Below are positions 55,173-64,000 of a stretch of DNA of 64,000 nt, piece after piece. The translations under genes and the position numbers were made by a program. Source of the stretch: Paraburkholderia sp. Tr-20389 (lineage in GTDB: Bacteria; Pseudomonadota; Gammaproteobacteria; Burkholderiales; Burkholderiaceae); assembly GCF_017104565.1 (NCBI RefSeq), contig NZ_JAAGPD010000024.1:1-64000 (forward strand). Direction: 5' to 3'. Position 1 is the first letter of the stretch. Every line of letters begins with the position of its first letter. The notes under the pieces are model-generated. The model ran no database searches. It was not told the DNA's origin and saw nothing but the letters and a program-made list of their open reading frames with translations.

Positions 55173-55924
55173 CCTTGCCATTTTTCCCCCGGCACGACGA
55201 GCAGAGAGAAGTAGGGCGACGCCATCGGATCGACGTCGGCGAGCGGCACGATGCGCTGGTTGGCCATCGTCGCGCGCTCGACATACAGCGCGCGCTCCGC
55301 GAGACCGAGTTCGTCGAGCACGCGGCGCACCTTGTCGAAGTTGCGGCCGAGCTTCATCACGACGGCGGCGTCGGCGGCGGCGAGACGCCGCTTGAGTTCC
55401 TCTTCGGGCAGCACGCCCGACAGCACCGACAAGGTCTGGTTGCGGTACACGAGCGGCTGGCCGAGCACGGCCACGCCGCCGAGCATCGAGCACACGCCGG
55501 GCACGACTTCGGCCTCGAAACGCGGCGCGAGCCGGTTCGCGAGCCGGTCGTGCAGATACATGTACGAGCCGTAGAAGAACGGATCGCCTTCGCAGATTAC
55601 AGCCACGTCGCGGCCCGCATCGAGATGCTTCGCGACGACTTCGGCCGCCGTATCGTAGAAGTCGGCGATGATCGCTTCATACGAGAGCGGCGGTTCGAGC
55701 GCCTCCGTCGTAACCGGATAGACGAGCGGCAACTGTTCCTGCTCGGCCGAGAGATGCGCCTCGATGATCGAGAACGCGTTGCCTTTCTTGCCCTTCGCGA
55801 CGAAGTACGCGACCACGTGCGCCGACTTGAGCAGCCGCAGCGCCTTCACGGTGATCAGTTCCGGATCGCCGGGACCGACGCCGAGTCCGTAAAGCCGTCC
55901 GCGCGTGACGTTCTGTTCGGCCAT
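55169..55924 (-). CDS. cobI: Precorrin-2 C20-methyltransferase CobI
   Basis: This 251-residue SAM methyltransferase forms precorrin-3A. Family motifs are present: [18 protein letters not shown] at the N-terminus, [18 protein letters not shown], and [18 protein letters not shown]. It starts directly after the cobH stop with no gap and overlaps the cobJ start by 4 bp. Confidence 0.95.
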   Translation of the reverse strand: MAEQNVTRGRLYGLGVGPGDPELITVKALRLLKSAHVVAYFVAKGKKGNAFSIIEAHLSAEQEQLPLVYPVTTEALEPPLSYEAIIADFYDTAAEVVAKHLDAGRDVAVICEGDPFFYGSYMYLHDRLANRLAPRFEAEVVPGVCSMLGGVAVLGQPLVYRNQTLSVLSGVLPEEELKRRLAAADAAVVMKLGRNFDKVRRVLDELGLAERALYVERATMANQRIVPLADVDPMASPYFSLLVVPGEKWQG

Positions 55925-56563
55925 TTATTCGACCTCCGTGGCGAGCGCGTTGACAGCGGCCGCGGCCATCGCGCTGCCGCCGCGTCGTCCGTGCACCGCG
56001 ACGAAAGGCACGCCGCGGCTGTCGGCGGCGAGCATCGCCTTCGATTCCGCCGCGCCGACGAAGCCGACGGGGAAGCCGAGAATCAGCGCCGGGCGCGGCG
56101 CGCCGGCATCGAGCATGTCGAGCAGATAGAACAGCGAGGTCGGCGCGTTGCCGATCACGACGACGCTGCCTTCCAGATGCGGCCGCCACAGTTCGAGCGC
56201 GACGGCCGAGCGCGTGTTGCCGAGTTCGCGGGCAAGCGCGGGCACGGACGGATCGGCGAGCGTGCAGATCACGTCGTTGTTCGCGGGCAGCCGCGCGCGC
56301 GTGATGCCTTCGGCCACCATGCGGGCGTCGCACAGAATGGGCGCGCCGTTCGCCAGCGCGTTGCGTCCGGCGCGACCCGCGCCGTCCGAAAAACGCAGAT
56401 CGCCGACGATATCGACCATGCCGCACGCGTGAATCACGCGTACGGCGAGCTTTTCGAGGTCGGCGGGAATGGCCGAGAGGTCGGCTTCCGCACGTATGGT
56501 CGCGAACGACTGGCGATAGATTTCTTGTCCGTCGCGAATGTAGTCAGGCATCGAATGGCTCAT
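55925..56563 (-). CDS. cobH: Precorrin-8X methylmutase CobH
   Basis: The product is 212 residues. It moves the C11 methyl group to C12, giving hydrogenobyrinic acid. The catalytic His is in VRVIHACGMVD (about residue 46), and the family segment NAPTSLFYLLDML and GFPVGFVGAAESK are present. ATGs at 56563 and 56551 are both possible, and neither has a strong ribosome site. The 5' end overlaps the cobG end by 20 bp. Confidence 0.94.
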   Translation of the reverse strand: MSHSMPDYIRDGQEIYRQSFATIRAEADLSAIPADLEKLAVRVIHACGMVDIVGDLRFSDGAGRAGRNALANGAPILCDARMVAEGITRARLPANNDVICTLADPSVPALARELGNTRSAVALELWRPHLEGSVVVIGNAPTSLFYLLDMLDAGAPRPALILGFPVGFVGAAESKAMLAADSRGVPFVAVHGRRGGSAMAAAAVNALATEVE

Positions 56564-57929
56564 CAAAAGGGGGCACGGCGGACGTGTTCAGGAGGTCCGC
56601 CGCTTCGTCGATCGTCAGACCGCGCGCAAGCAGGCGGCCAAAGCCTGTCGATTCGCGCGGGTCGTGTGTGGTGTAGAGGTCGTAGCGGCCATCGTGCACC
56701 GCGAGCAGCGTGTACGGTGCGCGGTGCGCGGCCGCGCATGAACGCGGGCAGCCGCTCAGATGGACTTGCGTGTGTTCGGGTAAGCGCGCGGCGAGTCTCG
56801 CGGCGTCGGCTTTCGTGTCCGCGTGGCTCTTCGCGCAGCCTGTTGATCCGGCACAGGCGATCACGCGCGACAGCGGATTGTGCGTCGTGGTCACGAGGCC
56901 GAGTGCGTCGAGCGTTTGCAACGCGGCGTCGAGATTCGCTGTGTCGATGTTAGTGAGCAATATGCTTTGCCACGGGGTCATGCGCAGCGTCGCGCCTTGT
57001 GCTTGCGTGAGGGCGGCGAGACCGCGCAGCATGGCGCTGTTCATGCGGCCGAGCGGGGGCTGACCGCCGATGTGCCAGCGCTGGCCATCCTTTTGCCGAC
57101 AGGAGCCGAATCTGCACGATGCATCGGCGGGCTCGCGGCGCCAGTTTTCGATCGACTCATCGCGCAGCACCCGTACGCCGCTTGCGCGTTCGGCATGCGC
57201 GAGCACGCGTTCGATTGAATGCGCCGCGATCACGTCACGCATGCGCGAGTGATCGGGCGCGGCGAGATCGAGGAACGTGTGCAGCAGCGCGCGCGTCAAC
57301 GTGACCACGTCCGGCGCCGCGACGGCAGCTAACGCAGCGGCATGTTCCGAGGTCACAGGGGGGCAGCCTGCGAGACCGAACGCGAGCATGGGCTCCGCGC
57401 GATCGACTGGATGCATTGCCGAAAACCAGATGTCGTGCGGATGGTCGAGCATCATCAGACGCTCGCCGCCATCGAGCAGCAGCGCGAACTTCGGCGACAA
57501 CGCCACGCAACGCGCGTCGTTTTGCAGCAAGGTCAGAAGATCGGCGGCGAGTGCGGTCGTGTCGTACAGCGCGTGTGCATCGCAGCCTGCGGCGGGGCTC
57601 GCCATCACGTTGCGCACGTCGTCGGCGTGAGCATGCGCCGCGTCGCGCGGACCGAGGCCCGCATCGAGCAGCGCCGCGATGAGTGCGTTTTCATGGCCGC
57701 GCTTCACGCCGCGCAGTTGCAGGTTCGCGCGATTGGTAATGTCGACGATGCCGGACGCGTGCTCGTCGATGGCGTCGGCGATGGCGAGCGCCTGGCTTGC
57801 GCTCGACTCGCCGCCCGCGAGCTTCACGCGGCAGATGCCGCCGTCCAGCGCGGGCACGATGCGCAGCAGCCCCGGACAGGCCGAAGGGCGCAAGGCGGAA
57901 GCGTCGGACGAATGGAAAGCGTGGCTCAA
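56544..57929 (-). CDS. cobG: Precorrin-3B synthase CobG
   Basis: This 461-residue monooxygenase of the sulfite/nitrite-reductase fold makes precorrin-3B using oxygen, the signature step of the aerobic route. Ferredoxin-type repeats frame a [4Fe-4S] cluster with the Cys pattern CAGSTGC and CPRSC. The N-terminal RPSACPGLLRIVPALDGGICRVKL is typical. The start appears to be a TTG at 57929: an in-frame TAA lies 15 bp upstream and no ATG or GTG precedes the conserved N-terminus. It is first in the operon cobG-cobH-cobI-cobJ, about 100 bp after a B12 riboswitch. Confidence 0.92.
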   Translation of the reverse strand: MSHAFHSSDASALRPSACPGLLRIVPALDGGICRVKLAGGESSASQALAIADAIDEHASGIVDITNRANLQLRGVKRGHENALIAALLDAGLGPRDAAHAHADDVRNVMASPAAGCDAHALYDTTALAADLLTLLQNDARCVALSPKFALLLDGGERLMMLDHPHDIWFSAMHPVDRAEPMLAFGLAGCPPVTSEHAAALAAVAAPDVVTLTRALLHTFLDLAAPDHSRMRDVIAAHSIERVLAHAERASGVRVLRDESIENWRREPADASCRFGSCRQKDGQRWHIGGQPPLGRMNSAMLRGLAALTQAQGATLRMTPWQSILLTNIDTANLDAALQTLDALGLVTTTHNPLSRVIACAGSTGCAKSHADTKADAARLAARLPEHTQVHLSGCPRSCAAAHRAPYTLLAVHDGRYDLYTTHDPRESTGFGRLLARGLTIDEAADLLNTSAVPPFDEPFDA

Positions 57930-58028
57930 GGCATTACCGGGTTAACGTCGCGCGACGGCCCGGGCGTCTCGAAGGAGAGCGGCTCGGCATCGGTACACCC
58001 CGCCCGATGTTGGCTGGCACGAACGATT

Positions 58029-58184
58029 GGCCGGCAGGTTTCCTGACTAGTAGGTCATTGCCCATGCCGGCCTTCCCGGTCGATACCAGTGGCGCAAATT
58101 GGCGTGGACTCGCTGCATACAGTTGCGGGGGCAGTCACGGTCATCGCAGTGATGTGTGTTCCCTCTTAGGCCCCGAAAGGCACC
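58029..58184 (-). promoter_or_regulatory. Cobalamin riboswitch upstream of cobG
   Basis: On the minus strand: GGTGCC (58184-58179), GGGGCCTAAGAGGGAA, GACTGCCCCCGCAACTGT, GCCACTG, CCGGGAAGGCCGGC and the B12 box AGTCAGGAAACCTGCCGGCC, ending at 58029. This is the most consensus-like of the three aptamers in the window. No strong terminator lies before cobG, so control may act on translation, consistent with the weak TTG start. Confidence 0.95.
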
Positions 58185-58290
58185 GGCGAACGGGTATTAT
58201 GCCTTTTTTCGAACAGTACAACGATGCCGCGGCCTTTGAACACGGCCCGCCGCAGCGTTTTCAGACCATCAAGCAGATGAGGATCGAGGC

Positions 58291-59496
58291 ATGCGGGCCT
58301 GGCTGACCGTGGTGGGAATGGGCGACGACGGGTTTGCCGGTCTGGGAAAGGTGGCGCGGCGCGCGCTGATCGACGCGTCGGTGATCTATGGCGGCGAGCG
58401 GCATCTGTCGATGCTGCCCGTGTGTCTGAACGCCGTGCGCGAGCCGTGGCCGCAGCCGTTCGACATCGCGCCCGTGCTCGCGCGGCGCAACACGCCCGTG
58501 TGCGTGCTGGCGAGCGGCGACCCGATGTTCTACGGTGTCGGCGCGACGCTCGCGCGCCATCTTCCCGCCGATGAACTGCGCGTGCTGCCGGCGCCGTCGT
58601 CGGTGTCGCTTGCCGCCGCGCGGCTCGGCTGGGCGCTGCAGGACGTGCCGACGATGTCGCTCGTCGGACGCCCGCTCGCGGCCTTGCAGACGCATCTGCA
58701 CGACGGCGCGCGCGTGTTCGTGCTGAGCGCGGACGGCACGACACCCGCCGCCGTCGCCGCATGGCTCGGCGAACGCGGCTTCGGCGCGACGCGCATGATC
58801 GTGATGGAGCATCTGGGCAGCGAGGCCGAACGCGCAATCGACGCGCGCGCGCATGAATGGTCGATCGGCGAGACGGCGGCGCTGAACCTGATTGCGCTCG
58901 AATGCCGGCGCGCTGCACCCGATGCGCCGCGCCTCCCATTGACACCCGGATTGCCCGACGACGCATTCCGTCACGACGGCCAGTTGACGAAGCACGACGT
59001 GCGCGCGCTGACGCTCGGCCGTCTCGCGCCCGCGCCCGGCGAGTTGCTGTGGGACGTGGGCGCGGGCTGCGGTTCGATCGGCATCGAGTGGATGCGCGCG
59101 CACGCCAGCTGCCGCGCGATAGCGATCGAAGCGAACGGCGAGCGCCAGGGTTTCATCGAGCACAATCGCGACGCGCTCGGGGTGCCGGGCCTGCAATTGA
59201 TCGCGGGCAAGGCACCCGCTGCATTGCAGGATTTGCCCGCGCCGGACGCGATCTTCATCGGCGGCGGCGTCACGGTGGAAGGCGTGCTCGACACCTGTTG
59301 GCGTGCGCTGAAAAGCGGCGGGCGGCTGGTGGCGAATGCCGTCACGCTTGAAGGGGAAGCGGCGCTGATTGCGTGGCGCGCGCAGCATGGCGGCACGCTG
59401 ACGCGCATCGCGCTCGCCGAAGCCCAGCCGCTCGGCGGCTTCGAAACGTGGCGTTCCGCGCTGCCGGTCACGCTGCTCGACACCCGTAAACCGTGA
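58291..59496 (+). CDS. cobL: Precorrin-6Y C5,15-methyltransferase (decarboxylating) CobL
   Basis: This 401-residue bifunctional enzyme has an N-terminal CbiE-type methyltransferase (1 to about 205; [26 protein letters not shown]) and a C-terminal CbiT domain (about 225-400; [18 protein letters not shown] motif). It methylates C5 and C15 and removes the C12 acetate carboxyl. It is divergent from cobG across 361 bp, but the riboswitch there points only toward cobG. The stop overlaps the cbiD start by one base. Confidence 0.94.
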   Translation: MRAWLTVVGMGDDGFAGLGKVARRALIDASVIYGGERHLSMLPVCLNAVREPWPQPFDIAPVLARRNTPVCVLASGDPMFYGVGATLARHLPADELRVLPAPSSVSLAAARLGWALQDVPTMSLVGRPLAALQTHLHDGARVFVLSADGTTPAAVAAWLGERGFGATRMIVMEHLGSEAERAIDARAHEWSIGETAALNLIALECRRAAPDAPRLPLTPGLPDDAFRHDGQLTKHDVRALTLGRLAPAPGELLWDVGAGCGSIGIEWMRAHASCRAIAIEANGERQGFIEHNRDALGVPGLQLIAGKAPAALQDLPAPDAIFIGGGVTVEGVLDTCWRALKSGGRLVANAVTLEGEAALIAWRAQHGGTLTRIALAEAQPLGGFETWRSALPVTLLDTRKP

Positions 59497-60596
59497 TGCG
59501 CGACGAAACACCCGAACAACCTGCGCCGCTACGCAGCGGTTACACGACAGGAAGCTGCGCAACGGCGACCTCGCTGGCGGCGGCGCGTCTGCTGCTGACG
59601 GGTATCGCCAGCGATGTCGCCGAGATCGTGCTGCCGAAAGGCCAGCATGTGCCGATGAAGCTGGTCTTCTGCCGCTTGCTGAACGATGGCAAGGACGGCG
59701 CGGAAGCGGGCACCGTCAAGGATGCGGGCGACGATCCCGATGTCACGCACGGTGCCGTCGTGTTCGCGCGCGTCTGCCTTGCCGATACGCCCGGCGTGCG
59801 TTTTCATGCGGGCCCAGGCGTCGGCACGGTGACGCGCGCGGGGCTCACGCTGCCCGTCGGCGAGGCCGCCATCAACCCGGTGCCGCGCCAGATGATGACG
59901 GCACATCTCAGCGATCTCGCCGCGGAATGCGGCTATGCAGGCGGCTTCGAAGTCTCGATCGGCGTGGAGAATGGCGAAGCGCTCGCGCAGAAGACGATGA
60001 ACCCGCGTCTGGGCATCGTCGGCGGATTGTCGATACTCGGCACGACGGGCATCGTGCGGCCCTTTTCGTGCTCGGCGTATATCGCGTCGATCCACCAGGG
60101 CATCGACGTCGCGCGCGCGAACGGCTATCGGCATATCGCGGCGTGCACGGGCAACGCGAGCGAAGACGCGATGCGCGCGTACTACCGGTTGCCCGATATC
60201 GCGCTGATCGAAATGGGTGATTTTGCGGGGGCGGTGCTCAAGCATCTGAAACGCGCGCCCGTCGACAAGCTGAGCATGTGCGGCGGCTTCGGCAAATTGA
60301 GCAAGCTGGCGGCGGGGCACCTCGATCTGCATAGCCGCAATTCGAGCATCGACTTGCCGCAGCTCGCGCAATGGTGTGCGGGGCATGCAGCCAGCGACGC
60401 CGCGTTGCAGGCCGCGATCGTCGGCGCGAACACGAGTCAGGAAGCGCTGGCGATGGCGCTGAAGAAGGGCGTGCCGCTCGGCGATATCGTCTGTGCGCGG
60501 GCGCGCGACGTGGCGCGCGAGATCGTGCCTGCGTCGGTCGAAGTGGAGATGTTCGCGATCGACCGGCAGGGGCATATCGTGGGAGAGGCGCGATGA
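59496..60596 (+). CDS. cbiD: Cobalt-precorrin-5B C1-methyltransferase CbiD
   Basis: This 366-residue C1-methyltransferase has the CbiD signature [19 protein letters not shown] at the N-terminus, [19 protein letters not shown] mid-protein and the C-terminal [28 protein letters not shown] segment. It comes from the anaerobic naming set but is used in many aerobes that lack CobF, as I recall for Pseudomonas. The ATG at 59496 overlaps the cobL TGA; a GTG three bases earlier is the alternative. Confidence 0.93.
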   Translation: MRDETPEQPAPLRSGYTTGSCATATSLAAARLLLTGIASDVAEIVLPKGQHVPMKLVFCRLLNDGKDGAEAGTVKDAGDDPDVTHGAVVFARVCLADTPGVRFHAGPGVGTVTRAGLTLPVGEAAINPVPRQMMTAHLSDLAAECGYAGGFEVSIGVENGEALAQKTMNPRLGIVGGLSILGTTGIVRPFSCSAYIASIHQGIDVARANGYRHIAACTGNASEDAMRAYYRLPDIALIEMGDFAGAVLKHLKRAPVDKLSMCGGFGKLSKLAAGHLDLHSRNSSIDLPQLAQWCAGHAASDAALQAAIVGANTSQEALAMALKKGVPLGDIVCARARDVAREIVPASVEVEMFAIDRQGHIVGEAR

Positions 60597-61330
60597 AGCG
60601 TGTGCTTTTGCTCGGCGGCACGGGCGACGCATTGCAGATTGCGCGGCAACTGGCGGCGCACCATGTGTATAGCCTTGCCGGACTCGGACGCGTGCCGGAA
60701 GGGCTGGCCTGCGAAGTGCGCGTCGGCGGATTCGGCGGCAGCGAAGGGCTGGCACGCTACATCGAGAGTGGAGGCATTGCGCTCGTGATCGACGCGACGC
60801 ATCCGTATGCCGCGCAAATGAGCGCGAATGCAGCCGCTGCGTGCCGCGCGACGAACATGCCGTGCTGGGCGCTGCGCCGCGCTGGCTGGACGCCGCAAGC
60901 GGGCGACGACTGGCGCATGGTCGACAGTTGGGATGGCCTCGTCGATGCGATCCGTCCGTTCAGGCGCGTGCTGTTCACGTCGGGTCGCGAGCCGCTCGCG
61001 CATCTGGACGAGATACCGGCGCATCAGTACTGGATCGTGCGCTGTCTCGACGCGCAGCCGGGCAATGAGCGCGCGCGCATCATCGATGCACGCGGCCCGT
61101 TCGATATCGATGGCGAGCGGGCGTTGTTCGCGCTGAATCGCATCGACGTGCTCGTGACCAAGAACAGCGGCGGTTCGGCGACGCAGGCGAAGCTCGATGT
61201 CGCGCGCGAGCTGAAGGTGCCCGTCGTGATGATGCGGCGACCGGCGCTGCCTGAAGTCGATCGCGAGTTCGACAGTCCGGTGCAACTGCTGCGCGCATTG
61301 AACGAAGAAGATTGGAGTGGTGAGAGATGA
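60593..61330 (+). CDS. cobK: Precorrin-6A reductase CobK
   Basis: This 245-residue NADPH-dependent enzyme reduces precorrin-6A to dihydroprecorrin-6A (precorrin-6B). The N-terminal nucleotide motif [43 protein letters not shown] and [17 protein letters not shown] are typical. The start overlaps the cbiD stop (ATGA), and the end overlaps cobM by 4 bp. Confidence 0.93.
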   Translation: MKRVLLLGGTGDALQIARQLAAHHVYSLAGLGRVPEGLACEVRVGGFGGSEGLARYIESGGIALVIDATHPYAAQMSANAAAACRATNMPCWALRRAGWTPQAGDDWRMVDSWDGLVDAIRPFRRVLFTSGREPLAHLDEIPAHQYWIVRCLDAQPGNERARIIDARGPFDIDGERALFALNRIDVLVTKNSGGSATQAKLDVARELKVPVVMMRRPALPEVDREFDSPVQLLRALNEEDWSGER

Positions 61331-62058
61331 CGGTGTTTTTTATCGGCGCGGGACCGGGCGACCCTGAACTGGTCACGGTGAAGGGGCAGCGACTGGTGCG
61401 CACATGTCCGGTGATTCTGTACGCGGGCTCGCTCGTGCCGGAGGCCGTGTTGAGCGGGAACGTCGCGGAGAAAGTGGTGAACACGGCCGAACTCGATCTC
61501 GACGCGATCGTCGCTTTGCTGGCCGACGCACACGCGAAAGGGCAGGACGTCGCGCGCGTGCATTCGGGGGATCCGTCGTTGTACGGCGCGATCGGCGAGC
61601 AGATTCGCCGCCTGAGAGCGCTCGGCATTCCGTACGAGATCGTGCCGGGTGTGACGGCGACGGCCGCGTGCGCGGCGGCGCTCGGTGTGGAGTTGACGTT
61701 ACCCGACGTGTCGCAGACGCTGATTCTGACGCGCTATGCGCGCAAGACGTCGATGCCGGAAGGCGAGCAGCTTGCGGACCTGGCGCGACATCGCGCGACG
61801 ATGGCGATTCATCTCGGCGTGCGGCACCTTGCGCGCATCGTGGAGGAACTGACGCCGCATTACGGCAGCGACTGTCCAGTGGCGGTGATTTATCGCGCGA
61901 GCTGGCCGGATGAAGAGAAGGTGACGGGTACGCTGGCGGATATCGTTGGTAAGGTGCAGGCGACGGATATCGAACGAACGGCGTTGATTCTGGTGGGGCG
62001 CGTGCTGGATGCGGAGCATTTCGCCGATTCGACGCTGTATGCGAAGGAAGCGGAGTAA
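61327..62058 (+). CDS. cobM: Precorrin-4 C11-methyltransferase CobM
   Basis: This 243-residue SAM methyltransferase makes precorrin-5. Motifs include FIGAGPGDPELVTVKGQRL, YAGSLVPEAVL, HSGDPSLYGAIGEQI and VPGVTATAACAAALGVELTLP. It is the last gene of the cobL-cbiD-cobK-cobM operon, with all four genes overlapping or abutting. Confidence 0.94.
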   Translation: MTVFFIGAGPGDPELVTVKGQRLVRTCPVILYAGSLVPEAVLSGNVAEKVVNTAELDLDAIVALLADAHAKGQDVARVHSGDPSLYGAIGEQIRRLRALGIPYEIVPGVTATAACAAALGVELTLPDVSQTLILTRYARKTSMPEGEQLADLARHRATMAIHLGVRHLARIVEELTPHYGSDCPVAVIYRASWPDEEKVTGTLADIVGKVQATDIERTALILVGRVLDAEHFADSTLYAKEAE

Positions 62059-62137
62059 AAAAAGTGGAGTAGCAACGAAGAGCGATGGCGACGCGCACAC
62101 GCGAGCGCGTTACCGTGAGAAGGATGGGGACGTTGGG

Positions 62138-62199
62138 TGCCGTGGGTAGGAACTCGCACTGACGGTGTGAGTCCGCGTTGTTTCCGGGGACACCCACGG
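62138..62199 (+). ncRNA. Candidate structured RNA element (nested hairpins)
   Basis: An outer 8-bp helix CCGTGGGT (62140-62147) pairs with ACCCACGG (62192-62199). It encloses an inner 8-bp helix ACTCGCAC (62152-62159) with GTGTGAGT (62165-62172, one G-U) and an unpaired GTCCGCGTTGTTTCCGGGG strand. Strand is uncertain. No known family recognised: it is not a B12 riboswitch or tRNA. Confidence 0.35.
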
Positions 62200-62398
62200 G
62201 GCACACGCGGGTTGATCGCCAATCACTGTCGACAGACGACACAAGCGATTCGATTCGTCGCGCCTGCACGAGAGCGATTTTTCGAGCTGGTCCCATGGTG
62301 GACCGAACGGCGATATCCCTAACCTGACTGCGCGCATATCCCGTATGCGCTTGAAGATTAAGGCTGCCCTACCTACCAGCCAAGCAAGCTTTCTTTAC

Positions 62399-62425
62399 AG
62401 CCCGCCTCCGAGCGGGCTTTCTTTC
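62399..62425 (+). terminator. Rho-independent terminator upstream of the filamentous adhesin
   Basis: AGCCCGC/GCGGGCT with a 6-nt loop is followed by TTCTTTC on the plus strand. It lies 340 bp after cobM and ends either that operon or a short transcript from the folded element at 62138-62199. Confidence 0.75.
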
Positions 62426-62578
62426 GTCGGCCGGTTTGCAGCTTTTCCTCGCGCAATCAGAAAAGACCTATTTCGCTCGACGTGTTGCGCGTGCGTCAGC
62501 CTTTGCAAACCTTGACACTTCCGCCTTCGCGAGTCCGATAGGTTTACCGATTCAGCTTAATTCGCATAACGAATAACA

Positions 62579-64000
62579 ATGAATCAGAGAAGCTATCGGC
62601 TGGTATTCAGCAAACTGAGAGACATGCTGATCGCAGTCGAGGAGAACGCGACGGCCTCCGGAAAATCGGCCGGCGAAACACGCGTCTCCGGACGCGCATC
62701 GAAGAAGACAACCCACTCACCACTGCAACGCCTGGCGGCACTGCTGCCCGCCGTCGCGCCGCTTCTGGCGTTCGCGCAGATCGTTCCGGGCGGCGCGCAC
62801 GCGCCCGGCGTCATCAGTACGCAGAACGGCATTCCGCAGGTCAACGTCAATCGACCGTCCGGTGCAGGCGGTGTATCGATGAACACCTACAGCCAGTTCG
62901 ACATATCGAAAAACGGCGCAATTCTGAACAACGCGAACCGGATCGCGAACACGCAGCTTGCGGGCTACATCAACGGCAACCCGAACTTCGGCCCGAACGA
63001 TGCCGCGAAGATCATCGTCAATCAGGTCAATTCCAGCAGCGCGAGCCAGATCAACGGCTATGTCGAAGTCGCCGGACCGCGTGCCGAAGTCGTGATCGCG
63101 AACGGCTCGGGCATCAGCGTGAACGGCGGCGGCTTTATCAACACGTCCCGCTCGATTTTGACCTCAGGCTCGCCGAACTTCGCGGCGGACGGGTCGCTCG
63201 CGGGTTTCAGTGTGACGGGCGGCAACGTCACGATTCAGGGCGCGGGCTTCAACGGCTCGAATATCGACCAGGTGGACCTGATTGCGCGCGCTGTTCAGGT
63301 CAATGCGGCCATCTACGCCGGCAAGAACCTGAACGTCATCACAGGCGCGAACAGCGTCGACCACGACACGCTCAATGCAACGCCCATCGCGGGCAGCGGC
63401 ACCGCCCCTGCTGTGTCCATCGACGTGAGCAATCTGGGCGGTATGTACGCCAACCGCATCCAGTTGGTCGGGACGGAATTGGGTGTCGGCATTTCACTCA
63501 AGGGCATCACGGCTGCGCAATCGGGCGACCTCGTGCTGACTACGGCGGGCAAGCTGGTATTGGCCGGACAGACCAACGCGAGCGGCAACATCAACGCTTC
63601 TGCACGCGACGGCATCGACAACAGCGGCACCACCTACGCACAGCAGAACGTCAACGCGACGACATCGGGCGCACTCTCCAACAGCGGTACGCTCGCCGCG
63701 CAGCAGAACACCAGCATCAGCGCGGGCAGCGTCGCATCGACGGGCACGCTCGGCGCGGGTGTGAACGGCGACGGCACGGTTACGAACACAGGCGACCTGT
63801 CGGTGAGTTCGGGCGGCGCGGTCACAGCAACCGGGCGCAACGAAGGCGGCGGCAATACAACGATTCAGGGCGCGTCGCTCAATCTCGCGGGCAGCAATAC
63901 GTCCGCAAATTCCACGCTTGCACTGACCGCCAGCGCGGGCGACATGAACCTGTCGAACTCGACGACCACGGCGGGCGGCACGCTCGCCGCGAATGCAGCG
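62579..64000 (+). CDS. Filamentous haemagglutinin/CdiA-like two-partner-secretion exoprotein (3' end outside window)
   Basis: The frame is open from the ATG at 62579 to the window edge (474 codons). It opens with an extended signal region (MNQRSYRLVFSKLRDMLIAVEE), a basic stretch and a hydrophobic signal core (LAALLPAVAPLLAFAQ). The TPS domain (about residues 80-330) follows, with GYINGNPNFGPN and IANGSGISVNGGGFINTSRS, variants of the NPNL and NPNGI motifs. Beta-helix repeats (ISNSGTLAAQQN type) begin near residue 350. Such proteins are adhesins or contact-dependent inhibition toxins; the toxic or binding end and the TpsB partner are not in view. Confidence 0.9.
   Translation, partial: MNQRSYRLVFSKLRDMLIAVEENATASGKSAGETRVSGRASKKTTHSPLQRLAALLPAVAPLLAFAQIVPGGAHAPGVISTQNGIPQVNVNRPSGAGGVSMNTYSQFDISKNGAILNNANRIANTQLAGYINGNPNFGPNDAAKIIVNQVNSSSASQINGYVEVAGPRAEVVIANGSGISVNGGGFINTSRSILTSGSPNFAADGSLAGFSVTGGNVTIQGAGFNGSNIDQVDLIARAVQVNAAIYAGKNLNVITGANSVDHDTLNATPIAGSGTAPAVSIDVSNLGGMYANRIQLVGTELGVGISLKGITAAQSGDLVLTTAGKLVLAGQTNASGNINASARDGIDNSGTTYAQQNVNATTSGALSNSGTLAAQQNTSISAGSVASTGTLGAGVNGDGTVTNTGDLSVSSGGAVTATGRNEGGGNTTIQGASLNLAGSNTSANSTLALTASAGDMNLSNSTTTAGGTLAANAA

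Larger units (their letters stand above)
62059..62578. other. Intergenic region between cobM and the filamentous adhesin
   Basis: This 520-bp non-coding stretch contains a folded element (62138-62199), a terminator (62399-62425) and an AT-richer promoter-like segment after 62520. Small frames here have no ribosome sites or family similarity. Confidence 0.55.

Noticed and set aside
58261-59562. A 433-codon minus-strand frame opposite cobL
   Set aside because: Shadow of cobL; no start context and no family similarity.

Overview
The window is high-GC, gene-dense DNA that reads as a chromosomal segment of a Burkholderia sensu lato bacterium (Paraburkholderia, Caballeronia or Burkholderia). The evidence is the very strong G/C third-position bias, a DUF4148 secreted protein (a family typical of Burkholderiales), a bcsB-bcsZ-bcsC cellulose block, Pseudomonas/Burkholderia-style cobalamin operons, and very large ESPR-containing adhesins. 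I saw no rRNA, tRNA, CRISPR array, transposase or integrase.

Layout. 1-8.1 kb: the end of a cellulose synthase operon (bcsB lacking its 5' end, bcsZ, bcsC). 8.4-12.4 kb: a three-gene periplasmic molybdenum hydroxylase (2Fe-2S subunit, Tat-exported Mo subunit, tri-heme cytochrome c). 12.4-13.2 kb: an approximately 800-bp palindromic intergenic repeat. 13.2-16.6 kb: a polar amino-acid ABC transporter (two permeases and a binding protein, no ATPase) divergent from a LysR regulator. 16.6-28.6 kb: mixed housekeeping genes: a ChaA-type antiporter, BON protein, 3-methyladenine glycosylase, DUF4148 protein, CBS protein, ribA, an NmrA/AraC divergent pair, a dimethylglycine-dehydrogenase-like flavoprotein divergent from a DeoR regulator, and an orphan response regulator behind an 864-bp gap.

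28.7-40 kb and 53.5-62 kb: two halves of an aerobic-type cobalamin (B12) pathway. The first half is bluB-cobB-cobO-cobE-cobA on the minus strand, divergent from cobW-cobN-chlI-vwa on the plus strand. Each side has its own B12 riboswitch, placed head to head. The plus-strand riboswitch is followed by a recognisable terminator and antiterminator. The second half is cobG-cobH-cobI-cbiG/cobJ on the minus strand, under a third riboswitch, divergent from cobL-cbiD-cobK-cobM on the plus strand. Together they cover most steps from uroporphyrinogen III to adenosylated cobyrinate a,c-diamide, plus lower-ligand synthesis. Late genes (cobQ, cobC/D, cobP/U, cobV) are not here.

40-53.4 kb: an adhesin and surface block sits between the two B12 halves. 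It holds a 3539-residue trimeric autotransporter full of recent internal duplications, an OmpA-domain partner and a PilZ protein. The window ends inside a filamentous-haemagglutinin/CdiA-like two-partner-secretion exoprotein (62.6 kb onward). With cellulose export and a PilZ protein, several parts of the window point to surface attachment and biofilm. I found no wholly unknown gene system. The most interesting points are the riboswitch architecture, the split of CbiG across two operons, the palindromic repeat, the adhesin insertion with its near-perfect duplications, and some unexplained structured intergenic DNA.
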